From an uncultured Parabacteroides sp. (GTDB lineage Bacteria; Bacteroidota; Bacteroidia; Bacteroidales; Tannerellaceae), in the NCBI GenBank assembly GCA_910577325.1, contig CAJTMR010000006.1, positions 1 through 64,000 of the forward strand: a DNA stretch of 64,000 nt. Direction: 5' to 3'. The translations under genes were made by a program, and so were the position numbers. The notes under the pieces were generated by a model. That model ran no database searches. It saw nothing but the letters and a program-made list of their open reading frames with translations, and was not told where the DNA came from. The first letter of the stretch is position 1. Each line of letters starts with the position of its first letter. Of the stretch, positions 1 to 7,271 are shown in pieces.

Positions 1-530
1 GATAATTCTTGGTTATCTCGATGGCAAATTATACAATATCCTTTCTTGCACATATTCTTTTCAATTTAATAGTTTCAAGGTACAACTATAAAAAACATGA
101 TTCGGGCAAAGAAGCCCCAGTAACAGTTGTTGCTCACGTAGAGGAAGTGTTTCCACGTTGTTTTCTCTCTGAAACAAGCTGGAGACGCTGCTTTTAGCAT
201 ATTTCCGTATGGAAAGAAACAGGAAACAATGTTTCTGGCGTATTTCGGAAGCGAATATAGGTATAATCTTTTGATTCTTGGCGTTTCCGGAGGGGAATTA
301 TGCAGGAGAGGGTGTTTTTTCTTTGGCGGAGGGAAGAACGGGGCTGGAAACGGGGTTTGCTGTCTGTTTTTGCTGTGGGCGAAGGCAAAAATGTGCTATT
401 CTACACGTCGTTATAGCGGAAATTCGCTATTTTTGCAGGCGGATTGAGGAAATCGGTCCGAAGACATATTGCTCAGTAGCTTCACAATCACGGTCGAACG
501 AATAAAAATAAGAAATTACAAATCTCATTT
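1..530. other. Intergenic region before the NERD gene
   Basis: No convincing gene is visible; the short open frames here lack domain signals and overlap one another. At 413-430 there is a short palindrome (ATAGCG, 6-base gap, CGCTAT). It overlaps TATTTTTG at 428-435, which matches the Bacteroides -7 consensus TAnnTTTG, about 95 bases before the NERD start. A promoter with an operator is possible, but no clear -33 element is seen. Confidence 0.4.
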
Positions 531-1232
531 ATGCTTCCCGTTTCATTGCTTTTACTTTTTACCGTTCTTTTAGGGATAATCATCGGACTGCATTTTCGCA
601 CGGTACGCAACGATCGGAAATTGCTGCAAACCGTTACGGATTTGCATCGTGGCACTTGGGGCGAAAGGCGGTTGGTGTTGCAACTCCTCAAACACGGAGT
701 GCCGGCCAAAGCCGTTTTTCATGATTTATATGTAGAGAAAACCACAGGGGGTACTTCGCAAATAGACTTGGTTGTTCCCACCAAAGCCGGCATAATCGTT
801 TTTGAGGTAAAGGAATACAGCGGTTGGATTTTCGGCAAAGGCTATCAAGAATATTGGACACAGGTCTTGGCTTATGGGAGGGAGAAATACCGGCTGTATA
901 ATCCGGTGAAACAAAACAAAGGCCATATCGAGGCGTTAAAGCAACGGCTTGCCCACTGTGCGGATGTCCCGTACTTTTCCGTTATCGTATTTGGCGGGGA
1001 TTGTGAGCTAAGAGATGTTAGTTGCATTCCGGAGAATACATATATCGTTTATATGAACGAGGCTTGTAAGATGTTCGATACGATTGTGCAGAGTAATGTT
1101 CCAGCAAACTATGGGAACAAATATGAGGTTTTACGAGTGTTGGAAGAAGCGGTACGTTATGGCGGCAATCCTGAAGTTCAGGTGCGACATATCAGGAATA
1201 TTGAGCGGATGTTGGAGAAAAATGCCAGGTGA
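531..1232 (+). CDS. NERD-domain membrane-anchored nuclease-related protein
   Basis: The protein has 233 residues. Residues about 3-20 form a hydrophobic anchor. A nuclease-related domain (NERD) follows: GTWGERRLVLQLL near 42-54, SQIDLVV near 76-82, and IIVFEVKEYSGWIFG near 88-102. These match the Glu, the Asp and the E-x-K of the restriction-endonuclease-like fold. NERD proteins are presumed nucleases, but their substrates are mostly unknown. The gene lies 75 bases upstream of vsr on the same strand, next to a restriction-modification remnant, so a role in DNA processing or defence is plausible but inferred. The ATG at 531 directly precedes the hydrophobic segment. Confidence 0.8.
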   Translation: MLPVSLLLLFTVLLGIIIGLHFRTVRNDRKLLQTVTDLHRGTWGERRLVLQLLKHGVPAKAVFHDLYVEKTTGGTSQIDLVVPTKAGIIVFEVKEYSGWIFGKGYQEYWTQVLAYGREKYRLYNPVKQNKGHIEALKQRLAHCADVPYFSVIVFGGDCELRDVSCIPENTYIVYMNEACKMFDTIVQSNVPANYGNKYEVLRVLEEAVRYGGNPEVQVRHIRNIERMLEKNAR

Positions 1233-1306
1233 GCCGGTTATTCGGGAGGTAATGGCGGGGGTGTTGAAGGAAATGGGTATTTTTGCAACGGTTAAACTTT
1301 TCACGC

Positions 1307-1825
1307 ATGGACATCTGGGACAAGAAGAAACGCTCCGCCGTCATGGCGAAAATCAAGGGAAAGGACACGAAGCCGGAATGGATCGTGCGGCGTTACCTCT
1401 TTTCGCGCGGCTACCGTTACCGTAAGAACGTAAAGGGGCTGCCGGGCACGCCGGATATCGTGTTGCGCAAGTATGGCATCGTGATTTTCATCCACGGGTG
1501 CTTCTGGCACGGGCATGAGGTGGACGGAACCATGCCGCGTACCAATACTGAATTTTGGCGTAAGAAAATCGAGGCCAATCGCAAAAGGGATGAACGCAAT
1601 AAAGAAGCACTGAAGAAATCCGGCTGGAGAGTGATGACCGTATGGGAGTGCCAGTTGAAGCCTGCCGTGAGGCAACAGACGCTCTTGGAAATAGAATACC
1701 ATATCAACCATACGTATTTGGAGAGGTTCAAGCCGAAAACCGTTGTCCCTTACGATTTGGGAGGAGATGAAGGACAAGCCCCCGGCAGGGTTGCCGAGGA
1801 CGGGGCGAAGTATGGGAAAGAATAG
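1307..1825 (+). CDS. vsr: Very short patch repair endonuclease (Vsr)
   Basis: Vsr nicks DNA 5' of the T in T:G mismatches produced when 5-methylcytosine deaminates at Dcm/CCWGG sites. The 172 residues begin MDIWDKKKRSAVMAKIKGKD, the usual Vsr N-terminus. They contain GTPDIV with the catalytic Asp and FIHGCFWHGHE with the two active-site His. A TTG at 1283 in the same frame would add eight residues; the ATG at 1307 fits the family better. The last 25 residues or so extend past the usual Vsr end. The gene converges on the EcoRII-like remnant with a one-base gap. Its presence agrees with the neighbouring Dcm-type methyltransferase, although that enzyme looks truncated. Confidence 0.93.
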   Translation: MDIWDKKKRSAVMAKIKGKDTKPEWIVRRYLFSRGYRYRKNVKGLPGTPDIVLRKYGIVIFIHGCFWHGHEVDGTMPRTNTEFWRKKIEANRKRDERNKEALKKSGWRVMTVWECQLKPAVRQQTLLEIEYHINHTYLERFKPKTVVPYDLGGDEGQAPGRVAEDGAKYGKE

Positions 1826-1826
1826 C

Positions 1827-2276
1827 TTATACTGAATATATCGGTCTGTCACTTTGTTTGACTTTGACCATCTCGATGAATGAAGCTAATGTTTCAATTT
1901 CAGGTTGAAATTCCTTGTCGAATGATGTCTTGTAAGTAGCGGGAACAACAAGTTTGAGGTGTTCATGTTTCATTTCACGCAATTGATTTTTGGAAATACC
2001 CTGTTGCAAGGTGAACAGGTATTTGGTCTCAATGCGGTTGGCTTCATTCAAGACTTGACGCCAACGGTCTTTGCAAGTAGTCTTGGCTCCAAGGAATACC
2101 AGCTTGTCTGCCGGGAATAGCAGGTTGTGGTAGGCTTCTCCACCGGGAAACAAGAAATCAGGCTTCTTGTTGTCTTCTGTCACGGCTTGTTCTTCATATT
2201 CCAGTTGTGCGGCAGTGAATATGGTGGCCAAAGACTTTCCGGAACGGGATTTGCGGAGGTTGAGGATGGAGTGTAA
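1827..2276 (-). pseudogene. C-terminal remnant of an EcoRII-like restriction endonuclease
   Basis: The reading frame starts directly after the stop codon of the 69-residue ORF upstream and has no ATG; the first usable start is a TTG at 2231. The peptide matches the end of the EcoRII family (CCWGG cutters): RKSRSGKSLA, then PDFLFPGGEAYHN, KTTCKDRWRQVLNEA, TLQQGISKNQLREM and LVVPATY. The catalytic PD...K core is present. EcoRII is about 400 residues with an N-terminal effector domain, and all of that domain plus part of the catalytic domain is missing here. About 149 codons remain. Probably a non-functional relic of an ancestral dcm-ecoRIIR-vsr locus. Confidence 0.85.
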
Positions 2277-2486
2277 TTATAAACAATTTGGTTCAATGAT
2301 ATCATATTCATCTATGAAAAGTGTCTTTCTTTCGCCACAACATTCAATATTTACTTCATAATTTATATCAGGATATCCTGCACCTGCATAGTTTACGAAT
2401 TGAACTTCTGCATGATGAATTTCATCATCTGTGCTACAATACCAAGATATGATATCGCCAACTTTATATTTAGTTTCTATTATCAT
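2277..2486 (-). CDS. Small hypothetical protein, 69 residues
   Basis: The sequence (MIIETKYKVGDIISWYCSTD...) has no signal peptide or membrane segment and I do not recognise the family. It begins three bases after the HNH gene stops, so the two are probably co-transcribed. Its stop codon is in frame with, and directly before, the EcoRII-like remnant. Like the HNH gene it is AT-rich compared with vsr, which suggests both arrived on the same foreign segment. It could be an accessory or antitoxin-like partner of the HNH nuclease, but nothing in the sequence shows that. Confidence 0.55.
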   Translation of the reverse strand: MIIETKYKVGDIISWYCSTDDEIHHAEVQFVNYAGAGYPDINYEVNIECCGERKTLFIDEYDIIEPNCL

Positions 2487-2489
2487 AGT

Positions 2490-3263
2490 TTATTTATTAA
2501 AGATACAATCACGATGCCATTCTAAAAACAATGAGTTTACAGCGTATTTTCTGGCTTCGGTTAATGATTTACCATAAATAGGCAAAATATATTTGTCATA
2601 ATAATCCTTGCCTACATTACTGGACAGACGTTCCGAAAAGAGAACTTTATAAGAATTATCAAAACTTATCAGCCCTTGATCAAAAGCTTTGTCATACAAA
2701 GAAGAAAGGCATATACCATTTTGGGGATTAAGACGTTCTTTCTCGTTCTCTGACCACGGAATAATATGGCTTGCAACAAGCAATTCTGGAATATCTATAC
2801 CAGAAAGCGCACACTTATAATCATAGTTTGCAAGGATTATTTGGCGAAATATATTTTGATTGACACGTGTCTTTACTTGACTGATTTTGGTTTCACCAAT
2901 TATATCTGAAGGAATATCCCTGAGTTCCTTCTCAAATTTCTTTTCAACGGATGTTCCTTCATATTGAGCTAAGATACGTTCGCTTTCATAAAGAAGTTTT
3001 TCCGGATCATTTGCAAATTCGTTCCAATATTCTTCACATTTTTTTCCTCCATGTGACATTCCTGAAATTCCTCTTTGTTTAAGCTGTGGGTCATAAGAAG
3101 CATAATTGACCAAACGAAGGGCTACTGCATTAGGGGTTCGTCCTATCAAATGAGCAATTTTTATAACATCTATATTTCCTGCGTACATTTTACCAAATGG
3201 TGTTTTAAGATACAAGTTTAACACCAATATCATTTCGTCCTTTGTCCAAAGATTCTTATTCAT
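2490..3263 (-). CDS. HNH restriction-type endonuclease
   Basis: The protein has 257 residues. The N-terminal part (LWTKDEMILVLNLYLKTPFG, GRTPNAVALRLVNYAS) resembles the specificity or helical region common to HNH restriction enzymes. The C-terminal part carries the nuclease motif: YDYKCALSGI, then LLVASHIIPWSENEKERLNP with the paired His, then NGICLSSLYDKAFDQGLI. Such genes often sit beside cytosine-5 methyltransferases. Here it starts five bases after the truncated methyltransferase stops. It occupies the place where the methyltransferase C-terminus and the EcoRII N-terminus would be expected. The DNA is clearly more AT-rich than vsr, a sign of transfer. Its recognition site cannot be told from the sequence. 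Confidence 0.85.
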   Translation of the reverse strand: MNKNLWTKDEMILVLNLYLKTPFGKMYAGNIDVIKIAHLIGRTPNAVALRLVNYASYDPQLKQRGISGMSHGGKKCEEYWNEFANDPEKLLYESERILAQYEGTSVEKKFEKELRDIPSDIIGETKISQVKTRVNQNIFRQIILANYDYKCALSGIDIPELLVASHIIPWSENEKERLNPQNGICLSSLYDKAFDQGLISFDNSYKVLFSERLSSNVGKDYYDKYILPIYGKSLTEARKYAVNSLFLEWHRDCIFNK

Positions 3264-3268
3264 AGATT

Positions 3269-4156
3269 TTAGGCAACTAAATACTTTTCATTACAAAAAA
3301 TATCGCGGTTGAAACCTACTATCATGATACGTTCCCGATGCTGGGGCACGTATGTTTGTCCATCCATCACGAGATAATGCAGAGAATAGCGTAACTCTTC
3401 CAATGTACCTTTTATGACCTTGAACGTATTTCCCTTGTCATGTGACATCAGATTTTTCACGTTTTCCAGAAAGAATGCCTTGGGGCGATGGCGACTGATA
3501 ATGTCTGCCACGTCAAAAAATAAAGTACCTTGCGTTTTGTCCCTGAAACCTGTTTCACGCCCGAGGCTTTTTTTCTTGGAAACACCTGCGATGGAAAACG
3601 GTTGACAAGGAAAACCGGCACAGAGCACATCGAATTCTTTAGGAATATAACTTTTAGTCACATCTTTCGTGATATCACCGAAAGGCATTTCTCCGAAATT
3701 TGCCAAATAGGTCTTTTGGGCATACTTATTCCACTCCGAGGAGAAGACGCATTTACCACCCTGCGCTTGCATGGCTAAACGAAATCCGCCCATTCCGGCA
3801 AATAAATCTATAAAAGTAAATCTTGGTTCTTTTGGATTTGGGAATGGTACATTGAAAAAATCCGCAAACAAATCATAGGCAATAGGGTCTTCTGCGACCT
3901 TTGTCACATATTCTTCTGTTATTTCTTCATTTTTGTTCTCTTTTTTTCGCTCCAAGAACTCACGGATCGCACTTGTCACTTCTCTTTTATAATCATAGTC
4001 ATCACTATTACTGTTGTTATGCAAATAATGGCTGAGTACGGCAAGTTGGTTCTCCCAACTGATTTCACCGTACAATTTTATACCGTTTTGTTCGTCAACC
4101 TCTTCTGGAAAGTCAACGAGTTTCATTTCTTGTGTAATTATTTTTTTTGCTATCAT
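3269..4156 (-). CDS. dcm: Truncated Dcm-like DNA cytosine-5 methyltransferase
   Basis: Only 295 residues are present, against about 470 for Dcm or M.EcoRII. An N-terminal extension of about 110 residues precedes motif I (FIDLFAGMGGFRLA). Motif IV (CAGFPCQPFSIAG) holds the catalytic Cys in PCQ; ENVKNL is motif VI; QHRERIMIVGF is motif VIII. The protein stops just after motif VIII (GFNRDIFCNEKYLVA). The target-recognition domain and motifs IX-X are missing. No separate beta subunit carrying them is visible nearby, so methylation activity is doubtful. A -7 box on the minus strand (TATTTTTG) is at 4183-4190. Called as a gene rather than a pseudogene because the frame is open and an ATG start is present. 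Confidence 0.85.
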   Translation of the reverse strand: MIAKKIITQEMKLVDFPEEVDEQNGIKLYGEISWENQLAVLSHYLHNNSNSDDYDYKREVTSAIREFLERKKENKNEEITEEYVTKVAEDPIAYDLFADFFNVPFPNPKEPRFTFIDLFAGMGGFRLAMQAQGGKCVFSSEWNKYAQKTYLANFGEMPFGDITKDVTKSYIPKEFDVLCAGFPCQPFSIAGVSKKKSLGRETGFRDKTQGTLFFDVADIISRHRPKAFFLENVKNLMSHDKGNTFKVIKGTLEELRYSLHYLVMDGQTYVPQHRERIMIVGFNRDIFCNEKYLVA

Positions 4157-4182
4157 TCAATTTATTAGTAGGTTAATGCTTG

Positions 4183-4190
4183 CAAAAATA
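4183..4190 (-). promoter_or_regulatory. Putative -7 box for the methyltransferase-HNH unit
   Basis: TATTTTTG on the minus strand fits TAnnTTTG and lies 27 bases before the methyltransferase ATG. No good -33 box is seen. Confidence 0.4.
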
Positions 4191-4377
4191 CTGTTTTTTA
4201 TCGAGAATAGCGAAGGACGAATTTATAAATATTGGTACAACTCAACATCCAGTTTGCGCATCCTGGCAATGGAGCGTCGCAAGTAGATTGAATATTATCG
4301 GAATAGCGAATTTTATCTGTTTTCTGCGGCCGGATGAGACAACAACATACATTATCGCGGCTTTGATAAAAGCACCA

Positions 4378-5664
4378 TCATTCCCCACGTATAAACATAT
4401 CCCGATAGTTAATCACCAGCCGTTTGAATGACAACACGAAATCCGCTCCCAATGAACCCGAAAACAAATGGCTGTCGGATTCCGTACCCTTGATGACCTC
4501 CGTATCATGCAATGTTACAGCAGAACCCGCCGCCTCGAAGCAGAACCGCGGCAATGTCACTGCTTTTGTCTGCGATATTCCGCCAAAGCCTCCGCGGGAA
4601 GTCGTATGTTCCGCGAGTCCCTCGATGGCATCGGGAAATGTTCTTGCAAACTTGTTCCCCAAATCAGACTTTACGTTTCCCGTGTCAAAAATCAAATCAA
4701 AAGGTTGTCCGTCATAACTGATCCGCACTTGAGGTACATTTGACGACAGATACATATTCGGTTCGCCGTCAGACGGTTTTTGCGGAAAAACGAACTTGCC
4801 GGCTTCATTGTCTATGATTATCTCCTTCGCATCCCTGATAAAGTGATAGCCAAGCACCCCGTCAAAGGCAAATACCGAATCCACTTCGTTGTCGGGAGGT
4901 GTAACCATGAAGACGGGATTATGATACACCAGTTCTCCTATCTTCAGCGAATCTGCCGTAGCAAGTTTTACAAAACCTATCTCCATGCCCGATATGGGTA
5001 TCGAATCCGCCACAATCTTCAGACCTGCTTCTTCCGCATACTTTTCCGAAACGAAATTGCCAAACGAACAGCCTGTATCGAAAATATAGTTTTTCGTCAT
5101 GCCATTCACTTCCACAGGTATATGGACATGCTTGCCCCTTCCCGCCGTTTCCACGCTTAACGGCACCGTAACATCATGATCGGGACGTTCAAGATAAGGC
5201 TTTGGCACATGGGCAAGCGCCTTGCCTGCTTTTTCTATAAACACCAGGCTGTAAAGGGCTTCAAACGGCACGGATTCTTTGAGCGCATTGACCAAATCCT
5301 CCCCGACTTTTCCGGCTTGCCCGTACATCCCCAGATTCAAAAGATTCATGCCTTGCAAAGCTGCCGTTGCGATCGAGGTTTCCATCCCCATCTCATTTTG
5401 ATGATGCAACAACAAGCTGTCGAGGGCGACAGCAGCATTTTCTAACTTGTTAAAGCCGATACCCAACTGCGCATCTGCTATGAAACCAAGCATCTTCACG
5501 CTGACAGAGTCTTTCAGGTCCGGATATCCTTTCCTCAATCGAAACAAATCCCCGCCATTGAGAAGTTCACCCATTTTCACATCTGCCTGCGTTTGCGGAT
5601 AAGCAGAGCCGTAGCCCAACAAAAGGGCGACAAGGAGAGTTGAAAGTTTGTTTATAATTCTCAT
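4378..5664 (-). CDS. Secreted tandem aspartyl (retropepsin-like) protease
   Basis: The protein has 428 residues. An N-terminal signal peptide ends near LGYGSAYPQ (about residue 24). A helical region of roughly 150 residues follows. There are then two pepsin-like half-domains, each with a catalytic motif: YIFDTGCSFGNFV near residue 192 and LIFDTGNVKSDLG near residue 328. Each is followed by the hydrophobic-hydrophobic-Gly flap strand (FDGVLGYHFI; SGSLGADFVLSF). Two DTG motifs in one chain could make an intramolecular active site. It is probably periplasmic. Its substrate is unknown. It is divergent from the Crp-type regulator, and the two share a 242-base intergenic region. Confidence 0.85.
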   Translation of the reverse strand: MRIINKLSTLLVALLLGYGSAYPQTQADVKMGELLNGGDLFRLRKGYPDLKDSVSVKMLGFIADAQLGIGFNKLENAAVALDSLLLHHQNEMGMETSIATAALQGMNLLNLGMYGQAGKVGEDLVNALKESVPFEALYSLVFIEKAGKALAHVPKPYLERPDHDVTVPLSVETAGRGKHVHIPVEVNGMTKNYIFDTGCSFGNFVSEKYAEEAGLKIVADSIPISGMEIGFVKLATADSLKIGELVYHNPVFMVTPPDNEVDSVFAFDGVLGYHFIRDAKEIIIDNEAGKFVFPQKPSDGEPNMYLSSNVPQVRISYDGQPFDLIFDTGNVKSDLGNKFARTFPDAIEGLAEHTTSRGGFGGISQTKAVTLPRFCFEAAGSAVTLHDTEVIKGTESDSHLFSGSLGADFVLSFKRLVINYRDMFIRGE

Positions 5665-5695
5665 ACTGAATAAAATGATTGGATTAAACGTCGGG

Positions 5696-5703
5696 CAAAT
5701 ATA
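5696..5703 (-). promoter_or_regulatory. Putative -7 box for the aspartyl protease
   Basis: TATATTTG on the minus strand fits TAnnTTTG, 31 bases before the protease start. No clear -33 box. Confidence 0.45.
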
Positions 5704-5790
5704 CGGAATAAAACATGAAAAGTCAGCAGTGCCCGACTACAAAGCCATGCCTTTCTTCCCCCGGACTAAAGTTTTAACCGCAAAAAGACT

Positions 5791-5798
5791 TACCTTTG
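5791..5798 (+). promoter_or_regulatory. Putative -7 box for the Crp-type regulator
   Basis: TACCTTTG matches TAnnTTTG exactly, about 110 bases upstream of the regulator start. It also covers an upstream TTG codon of the long open frame, which argues against that longer start. Confidence 0.45.
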
Positions 5799-5906
5799 CA
5801 GCCACGGACCTTGACGCATTGGCAAAACATACCGGCACGATGCGGGACACGTTGCAGGCACAAGCCGCGAAGTTATTCTACATTTATGCAACAATTGGTT
5901 TATAGT

Positions 5907-6479
5907 ATGGACGATTTCAACTTACAATTTGCCAACCATCCCAAATTAGAACAGCTAAAGCAGTTCATTCTGGGACATGGCACTTATGCCGAGCTTAAAA
6001 AGGGCGAACAATTCTCCGCCCAAGACAAAGTGAACCGCCGGGGGGCTTATATTGAAAACGGCATGTTCAGATATACCCGTGCGGATGAAAGGGGAAACAT
6101 ACATATAGTAGGATACACTTTCTCCGGAGAATTTACAGGAAGCCTGTGCACGCTTATACAACCCGACCGGCCGTCCTTGGTAACCATTGAAGCCGTCCGC
6201 GATACAAGGATTTACCATATTCCCTATTCGAAACTGGAAGAGTTCTTTGCCGCGAATGCAGAAACCATGCGACTGAAATGCACCCTTGTCGAACAATCAT
6301 ACCTATTGATGTATCATAGGTTGATGGACATATACTGCAAGACCCCCGCAGAACTGTATCTTGACTTATTGGACAGATGCCCCGACATCCAAGCGTACAT
6401 CACGCTGAAGGAGATCGCTTCCTTCCTCGGGGTCACACCCGAAACAATCAGCCGCATACGCCGCAAGCTGGAGAAATAG
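5907..6479 (+). CDS. Crp/Fnr-family transcriptional regulator
   Basis: The protein has 190 residues. Residues about 25-120 form a cyclic-nucleotide-binding-like beta roll (AYIENGMFRYTRADERGN, VGYTFSGEFTGSL). The C-terminus is a helix-turn-helix (TLKEIASFLGVTPETISRIR, ending RKLEK). The open frame extends upstream, but MDDFNLQFANHPKLEQLKQF fits the family start, and an ATG at 5886 is a second option. The usual cAMP-contact signature is not evident, so the ligand is unknown. It is divergent from the aspartyl protease and upstream of the envelope cluster at 6582-9821. A terminator at 6507-6534 makes it a separate transcription unit. Confidence 0.88.
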   Translation: MDDFNLQFANHPKLEQLKQFILGHGTYAELKKGEQFSAQDKVNRRGAYIENGMFRYTRADERGNIHIVGYTFSGEFTGSLCTLIQPDRPSLVTIEAVRDTRIYHIPYSKLEEFFAANAETMRLKCTLVEQSYLLMYHRLMDIYCKTPAELYLDLLDRCPDIQAYITLKEIASFLGVTPETISRIRRKLEK

Positions 6480-6506
6480 CCGCTCTTTTAACAACCATTA
6501 TACCGG

Positions 6507-6534
6507 GGTCTTGACATTTGTCAAGGCCTTTTTT
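6507..6534 (+). terminator. Rho-independent terminator after the Crp-type gene
   Basis: The stem GGTCTTGACA / TGTCAAGGCC (one G-T wobble) is followed by six T. It lies 28 bases after the stop codon. Confidence 0.85.
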
Positions 6535-6581
6535 ATTTATTCTCCCGTACTTTGCCACCTCAAGAAACCGATGTACAAAGT

Positions 6582-7247
6582 ATGGATGCGACTAATCAGA
6601 TAACCGCAAACGTTTGGAAAACAGCAATATGTTTTGTTGTTTTCCTTGTTTCCCGTCCGGTCGGTGCACAAGCGCAAAACGGGTGGTCTCCAAACGATTC
6701 CGTCCGATTGGCTAAAATGCTGAACGGGGAAATACCGATCCATATTGATGATGCTTTTAAAAGGGAATTAGAACAGTCCATTATCGGTCATTCGCCAAAA
6801 AACGATAACAGGTTCCGGGACGATTTCAGGTTGGATATTGATTTAAAAGAAGATTTTCCGAATGCGGCAAATATCGGGTGCGCCACAACATTTCACGGCA
6901 AATTAAACCATAACAACAATCTATTGAACGGAAATCCAAAGAGCAAAAGCCTCATGATAAATAACCGGACAGACAAGAATCTTCCTTTTATAAATGTTCA
7001 ACAAAATACAAACATGACTATTCCTTTAAACAAGAAACTGCATTTTAGTGTATATGGAAGCTATACACTGGACAAGAAACGCAGTGTGATACTTCCGGCT
7101 ACTTCCATCCCTTATAAGGTAGGAGCAGGATTTTCATACGAGATAGGCAAAAATACCCGTATCAAATCCCAAACGGACTACCAATACAATATAATACAAA
7201 AAAGATGGGAATGGTTCTTCGGAGCAGGAGTCTCTTTTACTTTCTAA
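6582..7247 (+). CDS. Exported DUF4858-like protein
   Basis: The protein has 221 residues. A signal peptide spans about residues 12-31 (CFVVFLVSRPVGAQAQ). It is followed by WSPNDSVRLAKMLNGEIPIH, which resembles DUF4858, a Bacteroidetes family of unknown function. The C-terminal third has alternating strands with aromatic girdles (LHFSVYGSYTLDKKR, FGAGVSFTF) and ends in Phe, as outer-membrane barrel proteins do. The ATG at 6582 is preferred over an upstream TTG. Only 24 bases separate it from the large outer-membrane barrel gene, so the two are likely an operon. The family assignment is tentative. Confidence 0.65.
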   Translation: MDATNQITANVWKTAICFVVFLVSRPVGAQAQNGWSPNDSVRLAKMLNGEIPIHIDDAFKRELEQSIIGHSPKNDNRFRDDFRLDIDLKEDFPNAANIGCATTFHGKLNHNNNLLNGNPKSKSLMINNRTDKNLPFINVQQNTNMTIPLNKKLHFSVYGSYTLDKKRSVILPATSIPYKVGAGFSYEIGKNTRIKSQTDYQYNIIQKRWEWFFGAGVSFTF

Positions 7248-7271
7248 TGGCAACCGGCAAACTGATTCAAT

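Noticed and set aside
1..530. Several short ORFs on both strands
   Set aside because: They overlap each other, show no domain or signal sequence, and their codon use is unlike the neighbouring genes.
2277..4156. A split C5 methyltransferase with its second subunit nearby
   Set aside because: Neither the 69-residue ORF nor the HNH protein shows motifs IX-X or a target-recognition domain.
5796..5906. An N-terminal extension of the Crp-type regulator
   Set aside because: It begins at a TTG inside a promoter-like box and its residues do not resemble the family; the ATG at 5907 does.
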